A DNA stretch of 64,000 nucleotides from JBDFMH01 sp047238125 (GCF_047238125.1 NZ_JBDFMH010000001.1:1674001-1738000), one strand, 5' to 3'. Shown: positions 34,677 through 42,965, counted from the stretch's first letter. The notes: generated by a model not told the origin, from the sequence alone. Translations and numbers: made by a program.

Positions 34677-34713
34677 TGGCCGGGTGCCGGAGTGATCCGA
34701 TGACGCCCGGCCA
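34677..34713 (+). terminator. Hairpin downstream of aceA
   Basis: TGGCCGGG (34677-34684) pairs with CCCGGCCA (34706-34713), flanked by G-rich and C-rich runs that could extend the stem. No T tract follows, so termination is only possible. Confidence 0.4.
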
Positions 34714-34786
34714 AACCCCTCAACGCGTCGGGACTGCGCCCTGCCGCTTTGACGTCGAACATCGACAGGCGTTCGCAGCGCGCCGG

Positions 34787-35434
34787 TCAGCCGTGCAGCC
34801 GTTCGAACACCGCGCGCTGGCCGGCAAAGGCGCGCGCATAGGCGGGCCGCGCCTCACCGCGGGCGACATAGCCCAGCAGGTTGGGGAAGCCGGCCAGCAG
34901 CGGATCGCCCTCCAGCCGGCGCAGCACCGTTACCATCAGTAGGTCGGCCGCGCTGAACGCGCCGTCGAGCCACTCTGCATCGCCCAGCTTCACTGAAAGC
35001 TGCGTCAGTCGATCGAGCACCGGAGCCGCCATGATCGGCTCGCGATCAGCGTGCCAGGGCTTGTCCTGTTCCAGATATCCGGCCGCCTCGCGTGCCACGA
35101 TCGGCGGCTCGACCGTGTTCAGCGCGGCGAACATCCAGCTGATCGCCCGTGCACGCGCATGATCCTGCGACGGCAGCAGCCTGGCATGGCGCTCGGCAAG
35201 ATGGAGCACGATCGCGCCCGATTCGAACAGGACCAACCCATGCTCCTCGAAGGTCGGGATCTGGCCGAATGGATGGCGGGCCAGATGCGCGGGCTCCTTC
35301 ATTGCCTCGAATGACAGCAGCCGCACATCATAGGGCAGCCCGACTTCCTCCAACGCCCACCGCACGCGCATGTCGCGGGCCTGGCCCTGGCCGCGATCGG
35401 GTGAGTCCTCGAACGCGGTGATCATGATCGTCAT
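34787..35434 (-). CDS. Glutathione S-transferase family protein
   Basis: 215 residues; ATG 35434 follows AAGGA. Thioredoxin-fold N-terminal domain (about 1-85) with the glutathione-binding FGQIPTFEEHGLVLFESGAI and an all-helical C-terminal domain with AEWLDGAFSAADLLMVTVL. The N-terminal catalytic Ser/Cys/Tyr is not obvious in SPDRGQGQARDMRVRWAL. It conjugates glutathione or handles electrophiles in the cytoplasm; the substrate is unknown. Confidence 0.93.
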   Translation of the reverse strand: MTIMITAFEDSPDRGQGQARDMRVRWALEEVGLPYDVRLLSFEAMKEPAHLARHPFGQIPTFEEHGLVLFESGAIVLHLAERHARLLPSQDHARARAISWMFAALNTVEPPIVAREAAGYLEQDKPWHADREPIMAAPVLDRLTQLSVKLGDAEWLDGAFSAADLLMVTVLRRLEGDPLLAGFPNLLGYVARGEARPAYARAFAGQRAVFERLHG

Positions 35435-35458
35435 GCCCGGTTCCTTGCCATCGCCCCC

Positions 35459-36844
35459 TCAGCACTCGACGACGTTGACCGCCAGCCCGCCGAGTGCAGT
35501 TTCCTTATATTTGGAACGCATGTCCTCGCCGGTCTGGCGCATCGTCTCGATCACGGCGTCCAGGCTCACGATGTGCGTGCCGTCGCCGTGCAGCGCCAGA
35601 TAAGCGGCGTTGATCGCCTTGACCGCGCCCATCGTGTTACGCTCGATGCAAGGCACCTGGACCAGCCCGCCGATCGGGTCGCAGGTCAGCCCCAGATTAT
35701 GCTCCATGCCGATCTCGGCGGCATTCTCGATCTGCCGTGGGGTCGCGCCGAGCGCCGCCGCCAGCCCCGCCGCCGCCATCGAGCACGCCACACCCACTTC
35801 GCCCTGACAGCCCATCTCGGCTGCCGAGATCGACGCGCGCTTCTTGTACAGAAAGCCGATCGCAGCGGCGGTCAGCAGCAGCGTGCGCCCACCTTCGCGG
35901 GTCGGCGCCGGGGCGAACATCTCGTAATAGCGCAGCACCGCCGGGATCACGCCAGCCGCGCCGTTGGTCGGCGCGGTGACGACACGGCCGCCCGCGGCAT
36001 TCTCCTCGTTGACCGCCAGCGCCCACAGGCTGACCCAGTCGAACACCAGCGAAGGATCGGCCCGCGGCCCGCGCGCGATCAGCCGCTGGTGCAGATCATG
36101 CGCACGGCGCTTCACCTTCAGCCCGCCCGGCAGTTCGCCCCGTCCGCGGCAGCCCCGATCAATGCAGGCCATCATCGCGTCGCGCAGTGAATCCAGGAAC
36201 GCGTCGGTCTCTGCATCATCGCGCCAGGCCCGCTCGTTGCGGCGAACGATCTCGGCGATCGTGACACCTTCGGCCTCGGCGACCGCCAGCATCTCCGCCC
36301 CCGATCCGAAGGCGTGTGGCACGATCCGGTTGGCCCGCACCGGCTCCGCCCCGTCGAGCACCACCGCGCCGCCGCCGATCGAGAACCAGGTCTGCGCGAA
36401 GCGGTCGCCGTCTCCGTAGTGCGCCTCCAGCGTCATCGCGTTGGGGTGGCCAGGCAGGAATTCGCCCATCCGGAACGCCAGGTCGCGCGCCGGATCGAAT
36501 GGCACGGGATCGCCGCCGGCCAGCGCGATGCTGCGCCCCGCGCCGATCTCCGCCACGATCGCGTCGACACGGTCCGGATCGATCGTGTCAGGCCGGTGGC
36601 CGGCTAGCCCCAGCAGCACCGCAGTATCGGTGGCATGGCCGCGCCCGGTCAGCGCCAGCGATCCGAACAGCGCCACGCCCAGCCCGACCGGCTTGCCGCG
36701 CGCCGCCGCCGCCTCGGCAAAGCGCTGTGCCGCGCGCATCGGGCCCACCGTGTGCGAGCTCGAAGGGCCGATGCCGATCGTGAACAGGTCCGCCACGCTG
36801 ATCGGCGCGGTCTCACGCGCGCGGTTTGGGGCGATAGTCTCCAT
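35459..36844 (-). CDS. sdaA: L-serine ammonia-lyase (L-serine dehydratase)
   Basis: 461 residues. Single-chain Fe-S serine dehydratase converting L-serine to pyruvate and ammonia. The N-terminal beta domain starts ISVADLFTIGIGPSSSHTVG; the C-terminal alpha domain has the Fe-S cluster cysteines in MGCQGEVGVACS, LTCDPIGGLVQVPCIERN, and the SSSHT and APTNGAAGVIPAVL substrate loops. The C-terminus ends in NVVEC, the Cys tail that can bind the cluster. Full length for the type II enzyme. Confidence 0.95.
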   Translation of the reverse strand: METIAPNRARETAPISVADLFTIGIGPSSSHTVGPMRAAQRFAEAAAARGKPVGLGVALFGSLALTGRGHATDTAVLLGLAGHRPDTIDPDRVDAIVAEIGAGRSIALAGGDPVPFDPARDLAFRMGEFLPGHPNAMTLEAHYGDGDRFAQTWFSIGGGAVVLDGAEPVRANRIVPHAFGSGAEMLAVAEAEGVTIAEIVRRNERAWRDDAETDAFLDSLRDAMMACIDRGCRGRGELPGGLKVKRRAHDLHQRLIARGPRADPSLVFDWVSLWALAVNEENAAGGRVVTAPTNGAAGVIPAVLRYYEMFAPAPTREGGRTLLLTAAAIGFLYKKRASISAAEMGCQGEVGVACSMAAAGLAAALGATPRQIENAAEIGMEHNLGLTCDPIGGLVQVPCIERNTMGAVKAINAAYLALHGDGTHIVSLDAVIETMRQTGEDMRSKYKETALGGLAVNVVEC

Positions 36845-36886
36845 TGTTACCGGATGGCAGGCCGCACCGGACGGTGCAAGCGCAGC

Positions 36887-37921
36887 TCAGCCTTCCTTCG
36901 ACAACAGACCGTGCCGGCGCAGGCAGTGGCGTAGCTGATCGTAGCTCAGCCCCAGTGCCTTGGCGGTCGCGCGCTGGTTGAAGCGGAAGCGGGCGAGCGC
37001 CTTTTCCACCAGCCCGCGCTCATAACGCTCGACGGCCGCCTTCAAATCGTCGGGCTCGCTTTCATCGAGCTGCGCTGCAGGCACTGTAGCCGGCTCCGGC
37101 GCCGCTTCGATAGACCGGGCGGTCGGCACTGCGGGACCGGTAGGCCGCCACGGCGATGCGAACGGGTCGAACTCGATCTCCGCGATCGGGCGTTCGGGGT
37201 CATCCCAGCGATAGACGGCACGTTCGATCACGTTGCGCAATTCGCGGACATTGCCGGGCCAGCGATGCGCCATCAGGATGGCGGCCGCATCCTCGCTGAA
37301 GCCCGGCCAGTGGTTCCAGCCCAGCTCTGCCGCCATCCGCCGCCCGAAATGATCGGCCAGCACCGGCACGTCACCTTCGCGCGCACGCAGCGGCGGCAGC
37401 GTGACGACTTCGAAGCTCAGCCGATCAAGCAGGTCGGCACGAAACCGGCCCTGTTCGACCAGATGCGGCAGATGCTCGTTGGTAGCTGCCACTATCCGCA
37501 CGTCCACGCGCACCGGCCGCGAAGACCCGATCCGAGTGACCTCGCCATATTCGACCGCACGCAGGAGCCTCTCCTGCGCTCCCGACGACAGCGTCGCCAA
37601 CTCGTCCAGGAACAGCGTACCGCCGTCCGCTTCCTCGAACCGGCCCTGTCGTTGCTTGGTCGCGCCTGTGAAGGCCCCGGCCTCATGACCGAACAGCTCG
37701 GCTTCGATCAGCGTTTCGGGCAGCGCTGCGCAGTTGAGAGTCACGAGCGGACCCGACCAGCGCTGCGACAGGCGATGAAGTCGCTCCGCAACCAGTTCCT
37801 TGCCGGTGCCGCGTTCGCCGATCACCAGGACTGGTCGGTTCAGTCCGGCGGCACGGCTGGCGCGCTCGACCGAATTGAGGAAGGCCATCGACTGACCGAT
37901 GAAAGCATTCTCGCGTTCCAT
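36887..37921 (-). CDS. pspF: Sigma-54 activator PspF (phage-shock regulator)
   Basis: 344 residues with no N-terminal sensing domain, as in PspF. AAA+ domain with Walker A GERGTGKE (34-41), the sigma-54 contact loop GAFTGA (82-87), Walker B GGTLFLDELA and the sensor arginine region. The C-terminal part is a Fis-type helix-turn-helix (NQRATAKALGLSYDQLRHCL). It is divergent from the psp genes, with a sigma-54 promoter in between, so it activates them and is probably restrained by PspA. Confidence 0.94.
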   Translation of the reverse strand: MERENAFIGQSMAFLNSVERASRAAGLNRPVLVIGERGTGKELVAERLHRLSQRWSGPLVTLNCAALPETLIEAELFGHEAGAFTGATKQRQGRFEEADGGTLFLDELATLSSGAQERLLRAVEYGEVTRIGSSRPVRVDVRIVAATNEHLPHLVEQGRFRADLLDRLSFEVVTLPPLRAREGDVPVLADHFGRRMAAELGWNHWPGFSEDAAAILMAHRWPGNVRELRNVIERAVYRWDDPERPIAEIEFDPFASPWRPTGPAVPTARSIEAAPEPATVPAAQLDESEPDDLKAAVERYERGLVEKALARFRFNQRATAKALGLSYDQLRHCLRRHGLLSKEG

Positions 37922-38022
37922 GCCGAATTGTTGGCGATATTTCCCAACTCATCGCAAGCATATTTTCGCGTTTGCGGCGGGCGATCGGTAGCCAGCCGCA
38001 GAATTCCGCCATTTCCACTGAT

Positions 38023-38038
38023 TGGCACGCACCCTGCA
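38023..38038 (+). promoter_or_regulatory. Sigma-54 promoter of the psp operon
   Basis: TGGCAC (38023-38028) and CTGCA (38034-38038) are separated by 5 bp, so the GG and GC pairs are 12 bp apart, as in the -24/-12 consensus TGGCAC-N5-TTGCW. It lies 65 bp upstream of the first small gene and faces away from pspF. Confidence 0.85.
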
Positions 38039-38102
38039 AAGCATCGGGCATCACCGCCGACAACAGGCGGGATAGACCACCGAGGTTCAGGGAGTTTCCA
38101 CC

Positions 38103-38282
38103 ATGTCCACGTCCGACACCAACGACATCCGCCGCATCGCCACCGCCACGGTCGCCGCGCTGCTGTTGTCGGCGACCTGCGTGGTCGCGGCGGTCGGCCC
38201 GGCCCGCGCCGCGGAACCGCGCACCACGATCACCGTGGTCAAGGCGCCCGCCACCGGCCTCGTCGGCGCGGTGCGTTACTGA
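38103..38282 (+). CDS. Small exported protein, first gene of the psp operon
   Basis: 59 residues; ATG 38103 follows GGAG. After MSTSDTNDIRRIATAT there is one hydrophobic segment (VAALLLSATCVVAAVG) with a cleavage-like PARAAEP, leaving only about 23 mature residues (TTITVVKAPATGLVGAVRY). It is transcribed from the sigma-54 promoter. Nothing is recognised. The TGATG at its stop leaves room for translation to continue into the pspA frame. It could be a mini-protein that signals envelope stress, but this is speculation. Confidence 0.6.
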   Translation: MSTSDTNDIRRIATATVAALLLSATCVVAAVGPARAAEPRTTITVVKAPATGLVGAVRY

Positions 38283-38362
38283 TGAATGCGGTCACGACCG
38301 GGATCCTGACCAGGATCGATGGCCCGGCTGCCCGCCCCGTCCCGTTCCTCGAAGGAGTATCA

Positions 38363-39058
38363 ATGATGGGAATCTTCTCCCGTACCCGCGACATCATCGC
38401 CGCCAACGTGACCGACCTGCTGGATAAAGCGGAAGATCCGGCGAAGATGATCCGCATGATCATCCTGGAGATGGAAGAGACGCTGGTGGAAGTCCGCGCG
38501 TCCGCCGCGCGCACCATCGCCGACCAGAAGGAGATGCGCCGCTCGATCGACAAGCTCGATACGGTCCAGGCCAACTGGACCGAGAAGGCCGAGCTCGCGC
38601 TGAGCAAGGGCCGCGAGGATCTGGCCAAGGCCGCGCTGGTCGAAAAGCAGAAGGCGACCGACCTGGCCGACCGGCTGCGCGAGGAGATCGTCGAGCTGGA
38701 TGATTCGCTGAAGGCCAGCGAGACCGACATCGCCAAGCTGCAGGCCAAGCTGCGCGAAGCGCGGGCCCGCCAGAATTCGATCGTCACCCGCCTGGAAAGC
38801 GCCAGCAACCGGCTGCGCATGCGCGAAATCTATGCCGGCCCGAAGATGGACGAGGCGTTCAGCCGCTTCGATCTCCTCGAGCGCCGGGTCGATGACATGG
38901 AGGGCCGCGCCGATGCCGCTGGCTTTGGCGCCGCCCCCAAGACGCTCGACGAGGAGATCGCGGAGCTGCGCTCCGCCGAGAAGGTCGATGCCGAGCTGGC
39001 CGCACTGAAGGCGCGCGCCCTGCGTGGCCCGGCGGTCGACACCAGCAAGGAGGGTTGA
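38363..39058 (+). CDS. pspA: Phage-shock protein A
   Basis: 231 residues; ATG 38363 (or 38366) follows GAAGGAG. The N-terminus MMGIFSRTRDIIAANVTDLL is the conserved amphipathic helix of PspA/IM30, followed by long coiled coils (about 25-190) with EDPAKMIRMIILEMEETLV. It binds PspF and stressed inner membrane to protect the proton motive force. The open frame continues upstream to ATG 38282, adjoining the small gene, but the standard N-terminus and ribosome-binding site favour 38363. Confidence 0.95.
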   Translation: MMGIFSRTRDIIAANVTDLLDKAEDPAKMIRMIILEMEETLVEVRASAARTIADQKEMRRSIDKLDTVQANWTEKAELALSKGREDLAKAALVEKQKATDLADRLREEIVELDDSLKASETDIAKLQAKLREARARQNSIVTRLESASNRLRMREIYAGPKMDEAFSRFDLLERRVDDMEGRADAAGFGAAPKTLDEEIAELRSAEKVDAELAALKARALRGPAVDTSKEG

Positions 39059-39062
39059 TGCG

Positions 39063-39428
39063 ATGATGGAGGATGTCTTCCTGCCGATCGCCATCGTCGG
39101 CATGCTCTTCATCGGCGTGCCGTGGATCATCTTCCATTACATCACCCAGTGGCGGAAGACGGGATCGGTCACGGTCGAGGACGAGCAGTTGATGGACCAG
39201 CTCTACGAGACCGCCCGTCGGCTCGAGGATCGGCTCCAGACGATCGAGCGCATCATGGCGGCCGATCATCCGGATTTCCGCCCGTCCGCCCCCCGCGATC
39301 CGCAGCCGGGCCCGCGCCTGGAGAAGGATCGGCCGCTGCGCGACGACGACTATCGCCGCGATCCGCGCGACCATGATTATGCCGCCCGCGCTCCGCGCGA
39401 CGAGGATTACCGCCGCGAGCGCTATTGA
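39063..39428 (+). CDS. pspB: PspB-family envelope stress membrane protein with a long C-terminal tail
   Basis: 121 residues from ATG 39063 (GGAGG upstream). PspB-like: one helix (FLPIAIVGMLFIGVPWIIFH) then a coiled coil (LMDQLYETARRLEDRLQTIE). PspB is normally about 75 residues; here an extra 45-residue charged tail rich in Asp, Arg and Tyr follows. The helix-plus-coil layout recurs in the four small proteins downstream. Confidence 0.9.
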   Translation: MMEDVFLPIAIVGMLFIGVPWIIFHYITQWRKTGSVTVEDEQLMDQLYETARRLEDRLQTIERIMAADHPDFRPSAPRDPQPGPRLEKDRPLRDDDYRRDPRDHDYAARAPRDEDYRRERY

Positions 39429-39458
39429 GCGACCGGCCGGGAACAAGGGAGAAGAACA

Positions 39459-39842
39459 ATGTCTGCCCGCCGTACCAAATATTATCTCGACAAGCGCAAC
39501 GGCAAGATCCTGGGCGTCTGCGCCGGCCTTGCGGACTATACCGGGCTCGATCTGACGCTGGTCCGCGTCGGGGTGGTGCTGCTCACCATCTTCGCGCTGG
39601 GGCCGATTGCGCCGGTCGCCTATCTGATCCTGGGCTGGCTGGCCCATGACAAGCCACGCGAATTCTACGATGTCGATCGCGCCGAACAGAAGTTCTGGCA
39701 GACGATGCGCGCCCGCCCCGGCAATTCGATCCGCGACGTGCGCAGCCGCTTTCGCGACATCGACCGCCGACTGGCCGATGTCGAGTTGCACGTGACCAGC
39801 CACAACAGCCGGCTGGCCAGCGAGATCGACGCACTGCGCTGA
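39459..39842 (+). CDS. pspC: PspC domain protein
   Basis: 127 residues. The PspC domain has GKILGVCAGLADYTGLDLTL, then membrane helix LVRVGVVLLTIFALGPIAP and YLILGWLAHD. The cytoplasmic C-terminus is an amphipathic helix ending in LASEIDALR, a signature shared with the following small proteins. PspB and PspC sense membrane stress and release PspF from PspA. Confidence 0.92.
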   Translation: MSARRTKYYLDKRNGKILGVCAGLADYTGLDLTLVRVGVVLLTIFALGPIAPVAYLILGWLAHDKPREFYDVDRAEQKFWQTMRARPGNSIRDVRSRFRDIDRRLADVELHVTSHNSRLASEIDALR

Positions 39843-39904
39843 TCCGGGCTTGCGGTTGACCCAGCGTCAACCGCTACCGACCGAACGACAAAGGGAGAAT
39901 GGAC

Positions 39905-40198
39905 ATGGGCTGGGGTGGACCTGGTTTCGTGCTGGCGATCATCGCGCTTTCGATGGGATCATGGGTGCTCACCACCTGGATCCGAGCCCGCCACGGTTAT
40001 GCGCTCGAAGATGAGTGGTCGGGCAAGACCTACAAGTCAGATGGACCGGACGCGGGCCGCAAGTTCGAGCTGCTCGGCAGTGAGAACGAGAAGCTTCGCC
40101 AGCAGGTGATCCGGCTCGAAGAGCGGATCGCGGTGCTGGAGCGGATCGCGACTGACAGTTCAGTCCGGCTTTCCAAGGAAATCGACTCGCTGCGCTGA
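39905..40198 (+). CDS. Small membrane coiled-coil protein of the psp operon (1)
   Basis: 97 residues from ATG 39905, 7 bp after GGGAG (ATG 39899 is too close). One helix (FVLAIIALSMGSWVLTTWI), then a loop, then a coiled coil (LGSENEKLRQQVIRLEER) ending with ERIATD and EIDSLR. The tail matches the PspC C-terminus. Layout resembles PspB. The function is unknown; a PspB-like partner is likely. Confidence 0.85.
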   Translation: MGWGGPGFVLAIIALSMGSWVLTTWIRARHGYALEDEWSGKTYKSDGPDAGRKFELLGSENEKLRQQVIRLEERIAVLERIATDSSVRLSKEIDSLR

Positions 40199-40267
40199 TC
40201 GAAGCCCGCCTGCGGTTCGTCGAACCGCGCGGAGCCCCGGTCGGAACACTCACCAAGGATCGGCACG

Positions 40268-40588
40268 ATGGAAAAGATCGAATTCTTCCGGGTAATGGGC
40301 CCCACGATCGCAATCCTCGCCGCGCTGGGCATCGCCGGTTGGGTCGTCACCACCTGGCTCAGGATCAAGAATGGCTATCCGCTTGACGGTGCCTGGGGGC
40401 AGGCCGTCTATCCGAAGACCGATGCCGAACAGGCCGAACGAATCCGCCTGCTGACCACCGAGAACGCCCAGCTGCGCGCGGAGATCGGATCGGTCAAGGA
40501 CCGGCTGGCTACGGTTGAGCGGATCGTGACCGACGGCAGCTACGCGCTGACCCATGAGATCGAGCAGCTCCGCAAGCCGGGCAACTGA
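40268..40588 (+). CDS. Small membrane coiled-coil protein of the psp operon (2)
   Basis: 106 residues; GGATCGGCACG precedes ATG 40268. One helix (MGPTIAILAALGIAGWVVTT) followed by WLRIKNGYPLDGAW (compare WIRARHGYALEDEW in the previous protein), then a coiled coil (ENAQLRAEIGSVKDRL) and the tail ERIVTD ... EIEQLRK. It is a clear paralogue of the preceding small protein. Confidence 0.85.
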   Translation: MEKIEFFRVMGPTIAILAALGIAGWVVTTWLRIKNGYPLDGAWGQAVYPKTDAEQAERIRLLTTENAQLRAEIGSVKDRLATVERIVTDGSYALTHEIEQLRKPGN

Positions 40589-40618
40589 ACGTCCACACGG
40601 TGATCTTGGGAGGATCGA

Positions 40619-40861
40619 ATGGACCCGTTTACAATGGTTGTGGCGATTGTCGGCATCGTGTCGCTCGCCAGCGTGATCCGCGGCAAGCGTCGCCACCGGC
40701 ACGATGAGGAAGCGATCGCTTCGCCAGACACAGATCGGATGCGTGAGGAAGTGCGGACGCTGAAGGAACGCGTCGCCGTGCTCGAACGCATCGCCACCGA
40801 CGCCAACAACCGTGCCGCGATGCTCGATCACGAGATCGAATTGCTCCGCGGCCGCGATTGA
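40619..40861 (+). CDS. Small membrane coiled-coil protein of the psp operon (3)
   Basis: 80 residues; GGAGG lies 6 bp before ATG 40619. One N-terminal helix (MDPFTMVVAIVGIVSLASVI), a basic turn (RGKRRHRHDEE) and a coiled coil (VRTLKERVAVLERIATD) ending in HEIELLRGRD. The same tail motif as the other psp small proteins, with a shorter linker. Confidence 0.84.
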   Translation: MDPFTMVVAIVGIVSLASVIRGKRRHRHDEEAIASPDTDRMREEVRTLKERVAVLERIATDANNRAAMLDHEIELLRGRD

Positions 40862-40877
40862 GGAAGGAGCCTGTCCC

Positions 40878-41120
40878 ATGCTGACCGAAGCCTCTCTCTG
40901 GCTGATCGCCGCCGGCGCCGGCATCGTCGCGCTGCTGATCGCCACTCAGGCCGCGCTGAAGGGCTGGCGCGGCTGGCTCGACCTGCGCCGAATGGAACTG
41001 GAACTGGGCCGCGAGCCCGTCGCTGCCAGCGGCCCGTCGACCGCATCACGAATCGAGCTTGCCGACCTCAAGGAGCGAATTCGTAAGCTGGAGGCGATCG
41101 CGGCCGGGGTCGACCTGTAA
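40878..41120 (+). CDS. Small membrane coiled-coil protein of the psp operon (4)
   Basis: 80 residues; AAGGAG precedes ATG 40878. N-terminal helix (SLWLIAAGAGIVALLIATQA) and a coiled coil (IELADLKERIRKLEAIAAG) that ends after the ERI-like part, without the EI-x2-LR tail. It is the last member of the series of four, and 16 bp separates it from the previous gene. Confidence 0.8.
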   Translation: MLTEASLWLIAAGAGIVALLIATQAALKGWRGWLDLRRMELELGREPVAASGPSTASRIELADLKERIRKLEAIAAGVDL

Positions 41121-41275
41121 CGATCGTCGCTCCCGCGCCGTTTTCGGCGAGCCAGCGCAACACCGCATGCCTTTCCCAGTCGCCCAGCGCAGACCTGGAC
41201 CTCAAGTATTGGCGAACCGGCAATTAAGACCTTCCGCCAGATGACGACCGTCGCGCGCACTGCTATCGCGCTTGC

Positions 41276-41683
41276 ATGACGACCCTTGCCGATGTTCGCG
41301 ACGAATATGAGTTCCTCGATGCGGACGATCGCTATCGTCTGCTGATCGACCTCGGCAAGTCGCTCGACCCGATGCCCGATGCGCTCAAGACCGATGCGAC
41401 GCTGGTCCGCGGTTGCTCCGCCTCGGTCTGGGTCTATCCCACGCGCGGCGGCGATGGCCGGCTGCACTTTCTGGCTGACAGCAACGCCGCGATCACCAAG
41501 GGCATCATCGCGCTCGTGCTGCTGGCGGTGCAGGATCGCACGGCCGACGAGATCGTCGCGACCGATATCGCGGCCGAATTGGCCCCGTTCGATCTGAAGA
41601 ACCAGCTCAGCTCCAACCGCACCCAGGGGATCCCGAACATGATCGCACTGATCCGTGCCACCGCCCAGCGTTACGCCGCATGA
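41276..41683 (+). CDS. sufE: SufE family iron-sulfur assembly protein
   Basis: 135 residues. SufE takes sulfur from the cysteine desulfurase SufS and passes it to the scaffold. Visible: DRYRLLIDLGKSLDPMPD, the active Cys47 in VRGCSASVW, and the C-terminal SSNRTQGIPNMIALIRA. Its stop overlaps the start of the next gene (ATGA). No suf operon is in the window. Confidence 0.94.
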   Translation: MTTLADVRDEYEFLDADDRYRLLIDLGKSLDPMPDALKTDATLVRGCSASVWVYPTRGGDGRLHFLADSNAAITKGIIALVLLAVQDRTADEIVATDIAAELAPFDLKNQLSSNRTQGIPNMIALIRATAQRYAA

Positions 41684-42054
41684 TCCGCCGCGCGCTATTG
41701 CTGGCGGCGCTCGTCGCCTCCCCCGCGGCCGCGCAGTTGCGCGTGGCCGGCGTCGCTTTCGCGCCTGCCGATATCGTCGATGCCCGCGCCAGCCCCGAAC
41801 CGGGCGGCAAGGCCGGTATCAGGATCACCTTCACCCCTGCCGCCAGCGTCCGCCTGGCGACTGCGACAAAGGCCGCGGTCGGCAAGATCGTCAGCTTCTC
41901 GGTCGACGGCAAGACTCTGTCGGAAGCACTGGTTCAGGAACCGATCACGGGCGAAGCGATCGAGATCGCCGCCCAGTTACCCACCGCGGAGGCGGAGGCC
42001 ATCGCCAAGCGCATCTCGGGCAAGGATCCGGTGCCCGAGGAATTCGAGGAATAG
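41680..42054 (+). CDS. Exported protein with a stand-alone SecD P1-head-like domain
   Basis: 124 residues, overlapping the sufE stop. A signal peptide (MIRRALLLAALVASPAAAQ) is followed by a region like the periplasmic P1 head of SecD: ASVRLATATKAAVGKIVSFS, VDGKTLSEALVQEPITGEAI and a final TAEAEAIAKRISG. SecD itself has twelve... helices that are absent here, so this is a free periplasmic domain of unknown use. Its translational coupling to sufE is probably structural rather than functional. Confidence 0.8.
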   Translation: MIRRALLLAALVASPAAAQLRVAGVAFAPADIVDARASPEPGGKAGIRITFTPAASVRLATATKAAVGKIVSFSVDGKTLSEALVQEPITGEAIEIAAQLPTAEAEAIAKRISGKDPVPEEFEE

Positions 42055-42105
42055 CACCAGACCAATGGAGCGCCGGCGGCGCGGCCGTCGGGTGAGAACG
42101 CTAGC

Positions 42106-42423
42106 TCAGACCGGGCGTGCGCCATCCTCCGCCAAACCGAGTTGCACGGCAAGCGCATCGATCGGTGCACCGGGCCGCACCAGCAGCCATTCGCCGGCGC
42201 GGTCGCCATCGACCACGACCACCGCCTGTTTCGGACATATGCCGAGGCAGTCCACCTCCACGATCCCGACCGCAGCCTTGCGCCCCTTGCGGGTACCAAG
42301 GTGACGGCGAAGCGCCTTGGCCAGCCGCTCGTCGCGCGGCCCGAAGCCACCGTCGACCTTCTTCGAGCATTTGCGGCAGACAAGCACCGTCTTGCTCCAC
42401 TGCGACCGGACAAACGGCTTCAC
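42106..42423 (-). CDS. (2Fe-2S) ferredoxin, thioredoxin-like family
   Basis: 105 residues from GTG 42423, overlapping the J-domain gene stop (GTGA). The cluster cysteines are in VLVCRKCSKK and VDCLGICPKQAV. This is the short thioredoxin-like ferredoxin family related to the NuoE C-terminal domain. Its electron partner is unknown. Confidence 0.88.
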   Translation of the reverse strand: MKPFVRSQWSKTVLVCRKCSKKVDGGFGPRDERLAKALRRHLGTRKGRKAAVGIVEVDCLGICPKQAVVVVDGDRAGEWLLVRPGAPIDALAVQLGLAEDGARPV

Positions 42424-42965
42424 CGGCGGCGATCGCCCGCACCTGCGCGGCGCTCCTCGGCGCGGCGCAATATCTCGAACGCGGCCTGCACCGCTTGGAA
42501 GCGGACGGCCGCATCGGCATCGCCCGGCCTCACATCGGGATGGTTCGCCTTCGCCAGGCGGCGCCAGGCGGTCTTCACCGTCTCGAAATCGGCGTCGCTT
42601 TCCACTTCCAGCGTCGCTAGCGCGCGCAGTTCATCGCGCGATCGACTGCCGTCGCCGGGGCCGCCCCAGCCATAGTGCGATGCCTCGGCATAGCCTGAGG
42701 CCGATCGCCGCTCGTCCGCCTCGCGCGCGGCGGCATCCTCGGCGGACAGGCCTTCGAAATAATTCCAGCCGCGATTATATTCGCCGGCATGCTCCTCGCA
42801 GAAATACCAGCGATCAGGGCTGTTCGGTGATTTGGGCGCGGGCCGATCGCCCTTGCGGTCGCAGCCCTCGCGATCGCAAAGCCGCACGGCTTCCGCCTCG
42901 CGGGAGGAGCCATAGCCCCGCCAGCGCGGAAATCCCCAGTCGTTCGATCGCGAAGTGCGTGTCAT
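42420..42965 (-). CDS. DnaJ-domain protein
   Basis: 181 residues. The J-domain is at the C-terminal end (about 115-170): ELRALATLEVESDADFETVK, then AWRRLAKANHPDV with the HPD motif, then QAVQAAFEIL. The N-terminal part has a CDREGCDRKG and YFCEEH cysteine set that may bind zinc. It would recruit DnaK; its client is unknown. It is coupled to the downstream ferredoxin gene. Confidence 0.88.
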   Translation of the reverse strand: MTRTSRSNDWGFPRWRGYGSSREAEAVRLCDREGCDRKGDRPAPKSPNSPDRWYFCEEHAGEYNRGWNYFEGLSAEDAAAREADERRSASGYAEASHYGWGGPGDGSRSRDELRALATLEVESDADFETVKTAWRRLAKANHPDVRPGDADAAVRFQAVQAAFEILRRAEERRAGAGDRRR

